Shown: one piece after another, positions 1 to 6,434 of the stretch
How positions within the stretch are numbered: position 1 is the stretch's first letter
How the letters are laid out: each line of letters begins with the position of its first letter
Source of the DNA: Proteiniphilum sp. UBA5283
Lineage (GTDB): Bacteria > Bacteroidota > Bacteroidia > Bacteroidales > Dysgonomonadaceae
Assembly: GCA_002408485.1 (NCBI GenBank)
Contig: DHSP01000008.1
Span: 42,266-48,699 of the forward strand
Reading direction: 5' to 3'
Length of the DNA stretch: 6,434 nucleotides
Notes under the pieces: generated by a model
The model's input: the letters and a program-made list of their open reading frames with translations, nothing else
What the model was told of the DNA's origin: nothing
Database searches by the model: none
Translations under genes and position numbers: made by a program

Positions 1-207
1 AACCCGCTGATTCCACAAACATTCACCGGAATGGAAGTTACCTCGTGGGGCACCATCGTCGTAAACAACGACACCATGCAGACCGCCGACGAAATGATTT
101 ACGCCGGTGGTGATATCGTTCGCGGTGGAGCTACCGTAATCCTTGCAATGGGCGACGGGAGGAAAGCAGCCAAAGCAATGCATGCACATTTAAACAAGTC
201 GTTATGA
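1..207 (+). CDS. gltD: NAD(P)H-dependent glutamate synthase small-subunit-type protein, C-terminal fragment
   Basis: Only the last 68 residues lie in the window; the reading frame is open from base 1 and stops at TGA 205-207. The fragment shows the C-terminal FAD-binding signature of the glutamate synthase beta-subunit family of pyridine nucleotide-disulfide oxidoreductases: AGGD at fragment residues 35-38, GGATV at 42-46, then an AMGDGRKAA stretch at 49-57 leading into the last helix. In this family the Gly-Asp and following Gly-Ala-Thr contact FAD, and the protein passes electrons from NAD(P)H to the glutamine-dependent synthase subunit in the cytoplasm. In some Bacteroidales this module is the C-terminal half of a longer fusion with a dihydroorotate dehydrogenase electron-transfer-type subunit; the window cannot show whether that is so here. 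Its stop overlaps the start of pdxB, so the two are probably co-transcribed. The family is clear; the exact name (gltD or gltA) varies between databases. Confidence 0.87.
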   Translation, partial: NPLIPQTFTGMEVTSWGTIVVNNDTMQTADEMIYAGGDIVRGGATVILAMGDGRKAAKAMHAHLNKSL

Positions 208-1322
208 AGATAAAGATCCTGGCCGATGCCCATATCCCCTACCTGAAAGGGGTGGCTGAACAATTCGGCGAAGTTGAATACCTGCCCGGAAATCAATTTA
301 CCCGCGAAGCAATCAAAGAAAAAGACGCGTTGATCGTGCGCACCGTCACACACTTCGGCGAGGAGATACTTGACGGTACCGCTGTGAAGCTGATCTGTTC
401 GGCCACCATAGGATACGATCATATCGATACGGACTATTGCGATTCACACGGGATAACCTGGCGCACCGCACCGGGATGCAATGCCAACTCGGTGGAACAG
501 TATATTACAGCCTCCCTGCTCTGCCTGGCCGAAAAGCATCAATTCAGATTACAAGGAAAAACCATTGGCATTGTGGGAGTTGGGAATGTAGGCAGCAAGG
601 TTGAGGTAGCCTGTCGGAAGCTGGGAATGAACGTGCTGCTGAACGACCCGCCCAGGGAGGAAGAAGAAGGAAATAGCGATGGTAAATTTGTGGAGCTGGA
701 GATGATTAAACAACAAGCCGACATCATCACCTTTCATACTCCCCTGACCAAAACCGGGAAGCATGCTACGTTCCACCTGGCGGATGAGTCATTTCTGCAC
801 ACCGTTGCCAGAAAACCTTTCATCATCAATGCTGCACGCGGAGGCATCACGGACAACAAGGCGCTAAAAAATGCACTACGTGTAGGTGAAATTGCGGGGG
901 TGGTGATCGATTGCTGGGAAAATGAACCGGATATCGACAGGGAACTGCTTGCCATGGCAGATATTGCCACGCCTCATATTGCCGGATACAGCGCCGATGG
1001 CAAGTGGACAGCCACCAGGATGAGCCTTGAAAACCTGAGCAGTTTCTTCGTCCTGGACATCAACCCACAATACGAGGATATCCCGGCACCCCAACTGCCG
1101 GTCATTGATCTGAGCAACATACCTGCCGAAGCACAGCTGACTCACGCCGTGTGGCACACCTATAATCCAGTGACGGAAACAAATGCGCTCAAATTATCCC
1201 CGGACAAATTTTATTGGTTTCGTTCCCATTATCCATTGAGAAGAGAGTATCCCGCTTATCGGGTTACTCATGCGGCACCTTTCGCAGCTGATAAACTCCA
1301 TCAACTGGGTTTTACACTATGA
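204..1322 (+). CDS. pdxB: 4-phosphoerythronate dehydrogenase (vitamin B6 synthesis)
   Basis: This 372-residue cytoplasmic enzyme oxidises 4-phospho-D-erythronate to 2-oxo-3-hydroxy-4-phosphobutanoate with NAD, the second step of the deoxyxylulose-5-phosphate-dependent route to pyridoxal phosphate. It has the D-2-hydroxyacid dehydrogenase plan: a split substrate domain, a Rossmann NAD domain with GVGNVG at 125-130, and the catalytic triad Arg212 (in NAARGG), Glu241 (in WENEP) and His258 (in TPHIAGYS). Each catalytic residue sits four positions after its E. coli PdxB counterpart as I recall it (208, 237, 254). The HIAGYSADGK stretch after the His is typical of PdxB rather than SerA, and the roughly 80-residue tail after about residue 290 matches the PdxB-specific C-terminal dimerisation domain. 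Length is close to the E. coli protein (378). The ATG at 204 overlaps the preceding stop (ATGA) and has no clear Shine-Dalgarno, suggesting translational coupling to the glutamate synthase gene. No own promoter is visible. Confidence 0.95.
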   Translation: MKIKILADAHIPYLKGVAEQFGEVEYLPGNQFTREAIKEKDALIVRTVTHFGEEILDGTAVKLICSATIGYDHIDTDYCDSHGITWRTAPGCNANSVEQYITASLLCLAEKHQFRLQGKTIGIVGVGNVGSKVEVACRKLGMNVLLNDPPREEEEGNSDGKFVELEMIKQQADIITFHTPLTKTGKHATFHLADESFLHTVARKPFIINAARGGITDNKALKNALRVGEIAGVVIDCWENEPDIDRELLAMADIATPHIAGYSADGKWTATRMSLENLSSFFVLDINPQYEDIPAPQLPVIDLSNIPAEAQLTHAVWHTYNPVTETNALKLSPDKFYWFRSHYPLRREYPAYRVTHAAPFAADKLHQLGFTL

Positions 1323-1428
1323 GGCGTCCCGGAAACAGATAAAAACATGGGGGACAGTCTCGCCCTTTCTGTGGCAGAATTTAACGTTAATAAGGCAAAC
1401 GGCGCTTTTTTAATTGCACGGAATTGAA

Positions 1429-1436
1429 TATATTTG
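1429..1436 (+). promoter_or_regulatory. Bacteroidota -7 promoter box upstream of the lipoprotein gene
   Basis: TATATTTG fits the Bacteroidota sigma-ABfr -7 consensus TAnnTTTG exactly and lies 56 bases before the ATG at 1493, which leaves a 5' leader of about 50 bases. The -33 element is poor: only a T-run at 1405-1411 lies at about the right distance, with no TTTG. The match and location support a promoter for the downstream gene, but the short motif could occur by chance in AT-rich DNA. Confidence 0.55.
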
Positions 1437-1492
1437 TCTGCTATAACTCGTTGGAAAATTGATCAATTAAATTCATATTAAACTTTATCCAA

Positions 1493-3193
1493 ATGAACAG
1501 AAAATCGCGTCTTTTATCTTTTTTGTTTGCTGCGGCGGTGGTATTATTCACTACCTCCTGCAGCAGTAAGCTTAAACCGCTTTCGCAAAACAACTTTAAC
1601 GTTACACCAACACCGCTGGAAACTGTAGGAAACCAAATCCCGGTTACCGTAAACGGTACTTTCCCCGAAAAGTGGTTCCATAAAAATGCTACCCTAACCG
1701 TTACGCCCATACTCAAGTTTGGGGGCAACGAAATAGCCGGCACACCATTTAGCTATCAAGGGGAGAGTATCTCCGGAAATAGGGTGACAATCCCCCACAG
1801 CAGAGGCGGGAACTTCACTATCACTACTACATTCCCTTACTCGCCCGAAATGCAATCATCGGAACTTTACCTTCGTTTCGACGGGAGAATCAAAAACAAG
1901 CAGTCTGCCCTGCCCGACTTGAAAGTGGCCGACGGGGTGATTGCCACTTCGGCACTTGCCGACGTAAAAACCACCACACCCTCTGTGGCGGATGACGGAT
2001 TTCAGCGAATTATCCAGGAAGCACAGGAGGCTAACATCATGTTTGTGATTCAACAAGCCAACCTGCGTCAGAGTGAATTGAACAAACGCGACTTAACAGA
2101 ATGGAAACGCCGTGTGGAACAGGCATTCAACGACCCCAAACAAAACGTGAACGTAGAAGTATCGGCCTATGCATCACCCGATGGCGGCCTTTCGCTCAAC
2201 GAACAACTTGCTGCTCAGCGTGAAAAGAATACGTCCAAATATTTGGAAAATGAATTGAGCAAGCGAAACATCAACACGGATGTATATGCCCGCTACACAG
2301 CCGAAGACTGGGATGGCTTCCGTCAGCTCGTCTCCGCCTCTAACCTGCAGGATAAAGAACTTATTTTAAGAGTTCTGGAAATGTATCCCGACTCAGAAAC
2401 GCGCGAAAAGGAGATCAAGAATATCTCTTATGTGTTCGAGGACCTTGCCACAACCATTCTGCCCCAACTGCGCCGTTCACGTATCACGGCAAATATTGAG
2501 ATCATTGGTAAGTCCGACGAAGAGATCATGACTGCCTGGAAAAACAACCCGAAAGAACTATCGGTTGAAGAACTGCTTTATGCCTCTACCCTCACCAACG
2601 ACGAGAAAGTAAAAGAACGTATTTACCAGTATGTTACGGCTAACTTTTCAAACGATTACAGAGGATGGAACAACATTGGAACCATGTTCTACAAACAGGG
2701 CGATTATGCGAAAGCAAAACAGGCATTCGACCGCGCTGCACAGGTAAACCCTTCCGCTCCGGAAGTAAATATGAACAAAGCGTTGCTGGCCATCATGGAC
2801 AACGACCTGCAAACAGCCAATGAGTTGATGGGCCGTTCTGCCGGTGCTGCCAGCCTCGACGAAGCAATGGGGCTGCTCAGCCTGTTGCAGGGCAACTACA
2901 ATCAGGCAGTAGGCGCCTACGGTAACAACCGGACAAACAACGCCGGTTTGGCACAACTGTTGGTAAGAGATTACAACAAAGCCAAACAAACTCTCGAGTC
3001 GGTGGAAGCTCCCGATGCTACTACCGCCTACCTGCTGGCCATCATCGCCTCAAGAACAAATAACTTCAACGACGTGGCTGCAAACCTGCGCACGGCAATC
3101 GGTCGCGACCGCACCTTTGCCACCAGGGCAGCCAACGACCTGGAATTTGCAAAATACCGCACCAACCAGGAATTTATGTCGATCCTGAATTAA
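1493..3193 (+). CDS. OmpA-like/TPR-repeat lipoprotein, function unknown
   Basis: This is a 566-residue protein with a type II signal peptide: basic start (NRKSR), hydrophobic core at about 7-19, and lipobox TTSC with the lipidated Cys at 23. After the Cys comes SSK, without the acidic cluster that sends Bacteroidota lipoproteins to the cell surface, so a periplasmic orientation is more likely (inference). Residues about 35-150 are beta-rich. Residues about 170-345 look like an OmpA-type domain of the Bacteroidota 'SPEG/SPDG' kind: SAYASPDGG at 224-232, then N236, L239, R243 and a YL helix, and a second conserved block PQLRRSRI at 324-331 ending in GKSDEEI at 339-345. From 392 there is a good TPR unit (WNNIG, then GDYAKAKQAFDRAAQVNP), followed by degenerate helical repeats to the end. 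The OmpA part may bind peptidoglycan or be structural; the TPR part suggests protein binding. Its own promoter box and a downstream terminator make it monocistronic. I do not recognise a named gene. Confidence 0.88.
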   Translation: MNRKSRLLSFLFAAAVVLFTTSCSSKLKPLSQNNFNVTPTPLETVGNQIPVTVNGTFPEKWFHKNATLTVTPILKFGGNEIAGTPFSYQGESISGNRVTIPHSRGGNFTITTTFPYSPEMQSSELYLRFDGRIKNKQSALPDLKVADGVIATSALADVKTTTPSVADDGFQRIIQEAQEANIMFVIQQANLRQSELNKRDLTEWKRRVEQAFNDPKQNVNVEVSAYASPDGGLSLNEQLAAQREKNTSKYLENELSKRNINTDVYARYTAEDWDGFRQLVSASNLQDKELILRVLEMYPDSETREKEIKNISYVFEDLATTILPQLRRSRITANIEIIGKSDEEIMTAWKNNPKELSVEELLYASTLTNDEKVKERIYQYVTANFSNDYRGWNNIGTMFYKQGDYAKAKQAFDRAAQVNPSAPEVNMNKALLAIMDNDLQTANELMGRSAGAASLDEAMGLLSLLQGNYNQAVGAYGNNRTNNAGLAQLLVRDYNKAKQTLESVEAPDATTAYLLAIIASRTNNFNDVAANLRTAIGRDRTFATRAANDLEFAKYRTNQEFMSILN

Positions 3194-3212
3194 TAACAAC
3201 GGACAACATACG

Positions 3213-3242
3213 AAAGTGGGCCCCTCCAGGCCCACTTTTTTT
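3213..3242 (+). terminator. Strong rho-independent terminator after the lipoprotein gene
   Basis: A perfect 10-bp stem (3213-3222 with 3229-3238, core GTGGGCC/GGCCCAC) encloses a 6-base loop at 3223-3228 and runs into seven T residues at 3236-3242. It begins 20 bases after the stop codon at 3193. This is the clearest terminator in the window and separates the lipoprotein unit from trkH. The stem is symmetric, but the opposite strand has only a three-A run as its tail source, so function on the + strand is favoured. Confidence 0.93.
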
Positions 3243-3336
3243 ATTCCACGGAATACATCATCGCAGTCGGGACGAATTATCGGTTCCTCTTTACAAATAA
3301 GCAAGAGCCGTAAGAGTGAATTTTTAAAAAATAATG

Positions 3337-3344
3337 TAATTTTG
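3337..3344 (+). promoter_or_regulatory. Bacteroidota -7 promoter box upstream of trkH
   Basis: TAATTTTG fits the TAnnTTTG consensus and sits 61 bases before the chosen trkH ATG. It follows the terminator at 3213-3242, where a new promoter is needed. No good TTTG is seen at the -33 position. The region between the terminator and this box (3243-3336) holds no gene or other structure that I can support. Confidence 0.55.
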
Positions 3345-3405
3345 TCTCTGCGTTTCAACGTTGTCTCCAAAAGAGATCTACGGACAACGGATAACTACAT
3401 CGCAT

Positions 3406-4860
3406 ATGATCCGGACAAAAGCTGTTATAAAATATTTGGGTTACATCCTATTGTTTAATTCGCTGTTCCTCTTCATCTCGGCAGCCATATCTTTTTTCAA
3501 TCACGAACAATCATTGAATGCATTGCTAATAAGCGCTTTGACATGTTCTATCTTGGGTAGTTTACTCCATTTTTCCACCAAACAATATGGAGAATTGAAT
3601 TTTCACGAAGGACTGGCTATCAGCGTCGTCGGATGGTTTATCACCTGCATCGCCGGGATGCTTCCCTATTTAATATGGGGAGGCGAATTCAACTCAGTGC
3701 CCAATGCCCTTTTTGAAAGTGTATCGGGATACACCACTACCGGGGCAACCATTTTGAATGATGTTGAAGCATTACCCAAAGGACTGCTCTTCTGGCGTTC
3801 TTCCACCTCATTCATTGGCGGTGTGGGCATCGTATTGTTTGTGCTGTTGATTCTTCCCGAGAAAAGGGGTGCAATGTCCAGCTTTTATCGTGCGGAGGTA
3901 TCCAGCTTGTCGAAAATGAGCTTCACCATTCGTTCGCGACATATTCTGCGCATCATCGCCACGGTCTATTTCAGCCTGATCATTTCCCAAATAATTTTGC
4001 TGAAGGCGGCGGGAATGAATCTTTTCGATGCCACCTGTCATTCTCTTACCACCGTCTCCACTTCCGGGTTCTCTACCAAAAACGCAAGCATCGCAGCCTA
4101 TGACAGTGTCTGGATTGAGATGATCATCACGTTTTTCATGCTCATCAGCAGCATGCATTTCGGGCTAATCTACGGAACCATGGCAAGGAAAAAGTACAAT
4201 CTGTTCAGCTCCCGCCCCACACGCATGTATGTTGTGGTGATACTCATCGGGATCATCCTGATTGCCCTGCAACTCACAAACGATCAATACTATGGCTTCT
4301 GGGAATCATTCCGGATCGCCGCATTTCAGGTCGTCTCCCTGACAAGCACCACGGGGTATGCGACTGTGGATACCGCGGCCTGGCCCATTTTTTCCATCCT
4401 CATCCTCATCTATTTCTCCGTTCAGTGCGGCATGGTGGGATCCACTGCAGGAGGGATTAAATTTGACCGGATTTATCTCTTCTTTGGATCCGTAAAAAAG
4501 CAGCTAAAGCTTATTCTGCATCCCGAAGGAATGTATGTTGTGAGAATGGACAAACAGGTAATCGACCAAAAACTGGAAATGCAGATCATGGCTTTTATGA
4601 TTCTCTACATCCTCACATTCTCGCTTACTGCGCTTTTACTTACCGCGATGGACATAGACGGGACAACAGCCTTCTCGGTATCCATAGCAACTCTTGGCAA
4701 TGTGGGCCCGGGCTTTGGCGGAGTAAGCTCGATGGGTAACTACAACCACCTGCCCGATGCAGCAAAATACATACTCTCTGCCAATATGCTCCTGGGACGT
4801 CTGGAGATCATGAACGTGTTTGCCCTCTTTATGATGATATCGCTAAAAAGAAAACGTTAA
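3406..4860 (+). CDS. trkH: TrkH-family potassium uptake transporter, membrane subunit
   Basis: This 484-residue polytopic inner-membrane protein matches the E. coli TrkH length (483). It has the four membrane-pore-membrane repeats of the TrkH/KtrB superfamily. The pore loops carry the single selectivity-filter glycine of each repeat: TTTGA with Gly113, TVSTSGF with Gly221, TSTTGYA with Gly317 and LGNVGPG with Gly434. All four filter glycines are present, so potassium conduction is the expected role, normally controlled by a cytoplasmic NAD/ATP-binding TrkA ring. No trkA lies in this window, so the partner must be encoded elsewhere. The frame is open upstream to a TTG at 3361, but ATG 3406 gives the family-like N-terminus (MIRTKAVIKYLGYILLF) and keeps the promoter box at 3337-3344 well upstream. 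The next start is 106 bases after trkH ends and has its own promoter boxes, so trkH is probably a single-gene unit. Confidence 0.94.
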   Translation: MIRTKAVIKYLGYILLFNSLFLFISAAISFFNHEQSLNALLISALTCSILGSLLHFSTKQYGELNFHEGLAISVVGWFITCIAGMLPYLIWGGEFNSVPNALFESVSGYTTTGATILNDVEALPKGLLFWRSSTSFIGGVGIVLFVLLILPEKRGAMSSFYRAEVSSLSKMSFTIRSRHILRIIATVYFSLIISQIILLKAAGMNLFDATCHSLTTVSTSGFSTKNASIAAYDSVWIEMIITFFMLISSMHFGLIYGTMARKKYNLFSSRPTRMYVVVILIGIILIALQLTNDQYYGFWESFRIAAFQVVSLTSTTGYATVDTAAWPIFSILILIYFSVQCGMVGSTAGGIKFDRIYLFFGSVKKQLKLILHPEGMYVVRMDKQVIDQKLEMQIMAFMILYILTFSLTALLLTAMDIDGTTAFSVSIATLGNVGPGFGGVSSMGNYNHLPDAAKYILSANMLLGRLEIMNVFALFMMISLKRKR

Positions 4861-4920
4861 CGCAGAAAGGATAAAAGGATATTGGCAAGTTCACCGGAAT
4901 GAAATCCCGATTACTTTTTG

Positions 4921-4928
4921 TACCTTTG
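4921..4928 (+). promoter_or_regulatory. Probable tyrS promoter -7 box
   Basis: TACCTTTG is an exact TAnnTTTG match and is followed by CA, a very common Bacteroidota form. It is 38 bases before ATG 4966, so the leader would be about 30 bases. No TTTG stands at the right -33 distance. It competes with a second box at 4943-4950; this one gives the more usual leader length. Confidence 0.6.
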
Positions 4929-4942
4929 CAGCAATTTTTTAA

Positions 4943-4950
4943 TACGTTTG
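4943..4950 (+). promoter_or_regulatory. Alternative tyrS promoter -7 box
   Basis: TACGTTTG also matches TAnnTTTG and has a TTTG at 4917-4920 upstream, 22 bases away, slightly longer than the usual spacing of about 19-21. If used, transcription would begin within a few bases of the ATG cluster at 4960-4968, leaving almost no leader. I rank it below the 4921 box. Confidence 0.3.
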
Positions 4951-4965
4951 ACAGCTGAAATGATG

Positions 4966-6258
4966 ATGAATTTTGTAGAAGAGCTCCGTTGGCGTGGGAT
5001 GATACAGGATGTAATGCCCGGCACGGAAGAACAGTTATTGAAAGAACAAACTTCGGGCTATCTGGGAATAGACCCCACAGCCGATTCTCTGCATATAGGC
5101 CATCTTGTGGGCGTGATGATGTTAAAACACTTTCAACGCGCCGGGCACACCCCCATCGCACTGGTGGGAGGCGCCACAGGAATGATTGGCGACCCCTCTA
5201 TGAAATCGGCGGAGCGCAAACTCCTCGACGAAGAAACCTTGCGACACAACCAGGAAGCCATCAAAACCCAGCTGGCCAAATTCCTCGATTTTGAGAGTGA
5301 CATCCCCAATAGGGCTTTGTTGGTGAACAACTACGACTGGATGAAAGATTACACCTTTTTGACCTTCATCCGGGATATCGGGAAGCACATCACCGTAAAC
5401 TACATGATGGCGAAAGACTCCGTAAAAAAACGCCTCAGCGGTGAGTCGAGCGAAGGAATGTCGTTCACCGAGTTCTCCTATCAGTTAATGCAGGGGTACG
5501 ATTTTCTGCACCTCTACAGGGAAAAGGGCTGCCGTTTGCAACTGGGAGGCTCCGATCAATGGGGAAACATCACTACCGGCACAGAGCTGATACGCCGCGT
5601 GGAGGGTGGTGAAGCCTATGCCCTGGTGTGTCCGCTGATTACCAAAGCCGACGGCGGTAAGTTTGGGAAGACGGAGACCGGCAATGTATGGCTCGATCGG
5701 CGCTATACATCACCCTATAAGTTCTATCAGTTCTGGTTGAACGTAAGCGATGCCGATGCCGAGAAATACATTAAGATCTTCACCTCTCTCACAAAAGAAG
5801 AGATCGAATCGCTGGTAGCCCAACAACAATCGGCACCCCATTTACGTCCCCTGCAAAAGAAGCTGGCAGAAGAGATTACCGTGATGGTACACTCGCGGGA
5901 AGATTATGACATGGCAGTGAATGCATCGCAGATTCTTTTTGGAAAATCAACTTCCCAAACATTGCGTGCCATCGACGAAGAAACATTTTTACAGGTGTTT
6001 GAAGGAGTGCCTCAATTTACAATCTCAAAAGACAAACTAAGCGCAGGTGTCAAAGCGGTGGACCTGCTTACCGACGATGCGGCTGTCTTTCCCTCCAAAG
6101 GTGAGATGCGCAAAACCGTGCAGGCCGGCGGTGTAATGATCAACAAAGAAAAGCTTGAATCGTTCGACGAAGTCATCGCCGCATCACACCTCATCGGCAA
6201 TAAATACATCCTGGCCCAGCGAGGGAAAAAAAACTATTTCCTGCTAATTGCCGAATAG
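4966..6258 (+). CDS. tyrS: Tyrosyl-tRNA synthetase (TyrRS)
   Basis: This 430-residue cytoplasmic class I synthetase activates tyrosine with ATP and charges tRNA-Tyr. The Rossmann catalytic domain has the HIGH signature at 43-46 and a KFGKT version of KMSKS at 232-236, the usual form in bacterial TyrRS. Tyrosine-pocket residues are in place: Tyr32, Gly34 and Asp36 before HIGH, then Tyr172, Gln176 and Asp179 in YQLMQGYDF, and GGSDQWGN at 194-201. The C-terminal part from about residue 362 is an S4 RNA-binding domain (PSKGEMRK at 376-383, GGVMINKEKL after it). Length is close to E. coli TyrRS (424). Three ATGs stand in tandem at 4960, 4963 and 4966; the last gives the MNFVEELRWRGM start that I recall from Bacteroidales TyrRS, and using an earlier one adds only one or two Met. 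An upstream TTG at 4918 is rejected because it lies before the promoter boxes. No T-box leader is visible. Confidence 0.96.
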   Translation: MNFVEELRWRGMIQDVMPGTEEQLLKEQTSGYLGIDPTADSLHIGHLVGVMMLKHFQRAGHTPIALVGGATGMIGDPSMKSAERKLLDEETLRHNQEAIKTQLAKFLDFESDIPNRALLVNNYDWMKDYTFLTFIRDIGKHITVNYMMAKDSVKKRLSGESSEGMSFTEFSYQLMQGYDFLHLYREKGCRLQLGGSDQWGNITTGTELIRRVEGGEAYALVCPLITKADGGKFGKTETGNVWLDRRYTSPYKFYQFWLNVSDADAEKYIKIFTSLTKEEIESLVAQQQSAPHLRPLQKKLAEEITVMVHSREDYDMAVNASQILFGKSTSQTLRAIDEETFLQVFEGVPQFTISKDKLSAGVKAVDLLTDDAAVFPSKGEMRKTVQAGGVMINKEKLESFDEVIAASHLIGNKYILAQRGKKNYFLLIAE

Positions 6259-6301
6259 TTTTCCACACAAAACAATTTGCGGGTAAAATAGAGTTGAAAT
6301 A

Positions 6302-6333
6302 TTTGGAAAGTTAAAATTATTACACTACTTTTG
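6302..6333 (+). promoter_or_regulatory. Two-part Bacteroidota promoter for tRNA-Gln
   Basis: A TTTG -33 element at 6302-6305 is followed after exactly 20 bases by TACTTTTG at 6326-6333, an exact TAnnTTTG -7 box. This is the best complete promoter in the window and stands 28 bases upstream of the tRNA 5' end, which leaves a leader of roughly 20 bases to be removed by RNase P. It shows that the tRNA need not depend on read-through from tyrS. Confidence 0.8.
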
Positions 6334-6361
6334 CACTGCTTTTCACGAAGCGACGAAGGAT

Positions 6362-6432
6362 TGTCCCATGGTGTAATGGTAGCACATCTGATTTTGGTTC
6401 AGCCAGTTAAGGTTCGAGTCCTTGTGGGACAA
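6362..6432 (+). tRNA. tRNA-Gln (anticodon UUG)
   Basis: A full cloverleaf can be drawn by eye. The acceptor stem pairs TGTCCCA (6362-6368) with TGGGACA (6425-6431) in seven perfect pairs, and the discriminator is A6432. The D stem pairs GTG 6371-6373 with CAC 6383-6385 around a TAATGGTA-type loop. The anticodon stem is CTGA/TCAG with a TTTTGGT loop at 6392-6398, so the anticodon is TTG at 6394-6396 (Gln, reads CAA and, by wobble, CAG). The outer pair of that stem (T6387/C6403) is a mismatch. The T arm has TAAGG/CCTTG with the loop TTCGAGT at 6413-6419. CCA is not encoded: the bases after the discriminator are CA and the window ends. A further tRNA could follow just outside the window. Confidence 0.96.
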
Positions 6433-6434
6433 CA

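Noticed and set aside
1326..1355. A possible terminator after pdxB (GTCCC at 1326-1330 and GGGAC at 1351-1355)
   Set aside because: The stem is only five pairs with a 20-base loop and has no T-run after it.
3361..3405. A TTG start extending trkH by 15 codons
   Set aside because: The extension is polar, unlike a TrkH N-terminus, and ATG 3406 gives a length and start that fit the family.
3216..3458. An 80-codon open frame on the + strand starting inside the terminator
   Set aside because: It begins in the terminator stem, crosses the trkH promoter box and runs into trkH in another frame; its product has no recognisable features.
3808..4158. A 116-codon open frame antisense to trkH, and similar antisense frames opposite pdxB, the lipoprotein gene and tyrS
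   Set aside because: They lie opposite well-supported genes, have no recognisable domains or start signals, and are expected by-products of coding-strand codon usage.
4918..4965. A TTG start extending tyrS by 16 codons
   Set aside because: It lies upstream of both promoter boxes and the added residues do not resemble TyrRS; the ATG cluster is a better start.
4861..4965. A T-box or other amino-acid-responsive leader for tyrS
   Set aside because: The spacer is too short, no specifier or antiterminator structure is visible, and T-box leaders are mainly a Firmicutes feature.
6259..6301. A terminator for tyrS
   Set aside because: No stem-loop followed by a T-run can be drawn in this stretch; tyrS termination is not explained by visible sequence.

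Overview
This looks like ordinary chromosomal core sequence from a Bacteroidota member, most likely order Bacteroidales. The evidence is the TAnnTTTG-type -7 promoter boxes ahead of the transcription units, the near absence of Shine-Dalgarno sequences, the protein content (a PdxB and a TyrRS of the Bacteroidales type as I remember them, and a lipoprotein with an OmpA-like domain of the 'SPDG' kind) and a moderate base composition with no obvious compositional break. I cannot name the genus from this window.

Layout, all on the + strand: (1) 1-207, the C-terminal end of an NAD(P)H-dependent glutamate synthase small-subunit-type protein, cut by the window edge. (2) 204-1322, pdxB, overlapping the previous stop in an ATGA junction. 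(3) 1323-1492, a spacer with a -7 promoter box and two short palindromes. (4) 1493-3193, a periplasm-facing lipoprotein with a beta-rich N-terminus, an OmpA-like middle and TPR-like repeats, ended by a strong intrinsic terminator at 3213-3242. (5) 3194-3405, a spacer with a promoter box. (6) 3406-4860, trkH, a potassium transporter membrane subunit. (7) 4861-4965, a spacer with two candidate -7 boxes. (8) 4966-6258, tyrS. (9) 6259-6361, a spacer with a two-part promoter. (10) 6362-6432, tRNA-Gln(UUG).

The genes are mainly independent housekeeping units. The one clear coupling is glutamate synthase with pdxB. The next B6 step after PdxB is a transamination (SerC) that uses glutamate, so the pair makes metabolic sense, although that link is inference. 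Lipoprotein, trkH, tyrS and tRNA-Gln each appear to have their own promoter. I found no mobile element, CRISPR array, phage gene, defence system or biosynthetic cluster, and nothing that amounts to a previously undescribed system. The most interesting items are small: the lipoprotein's domain mix, the palindromes around its promoter, and the start-site and promoter details of tyrS.
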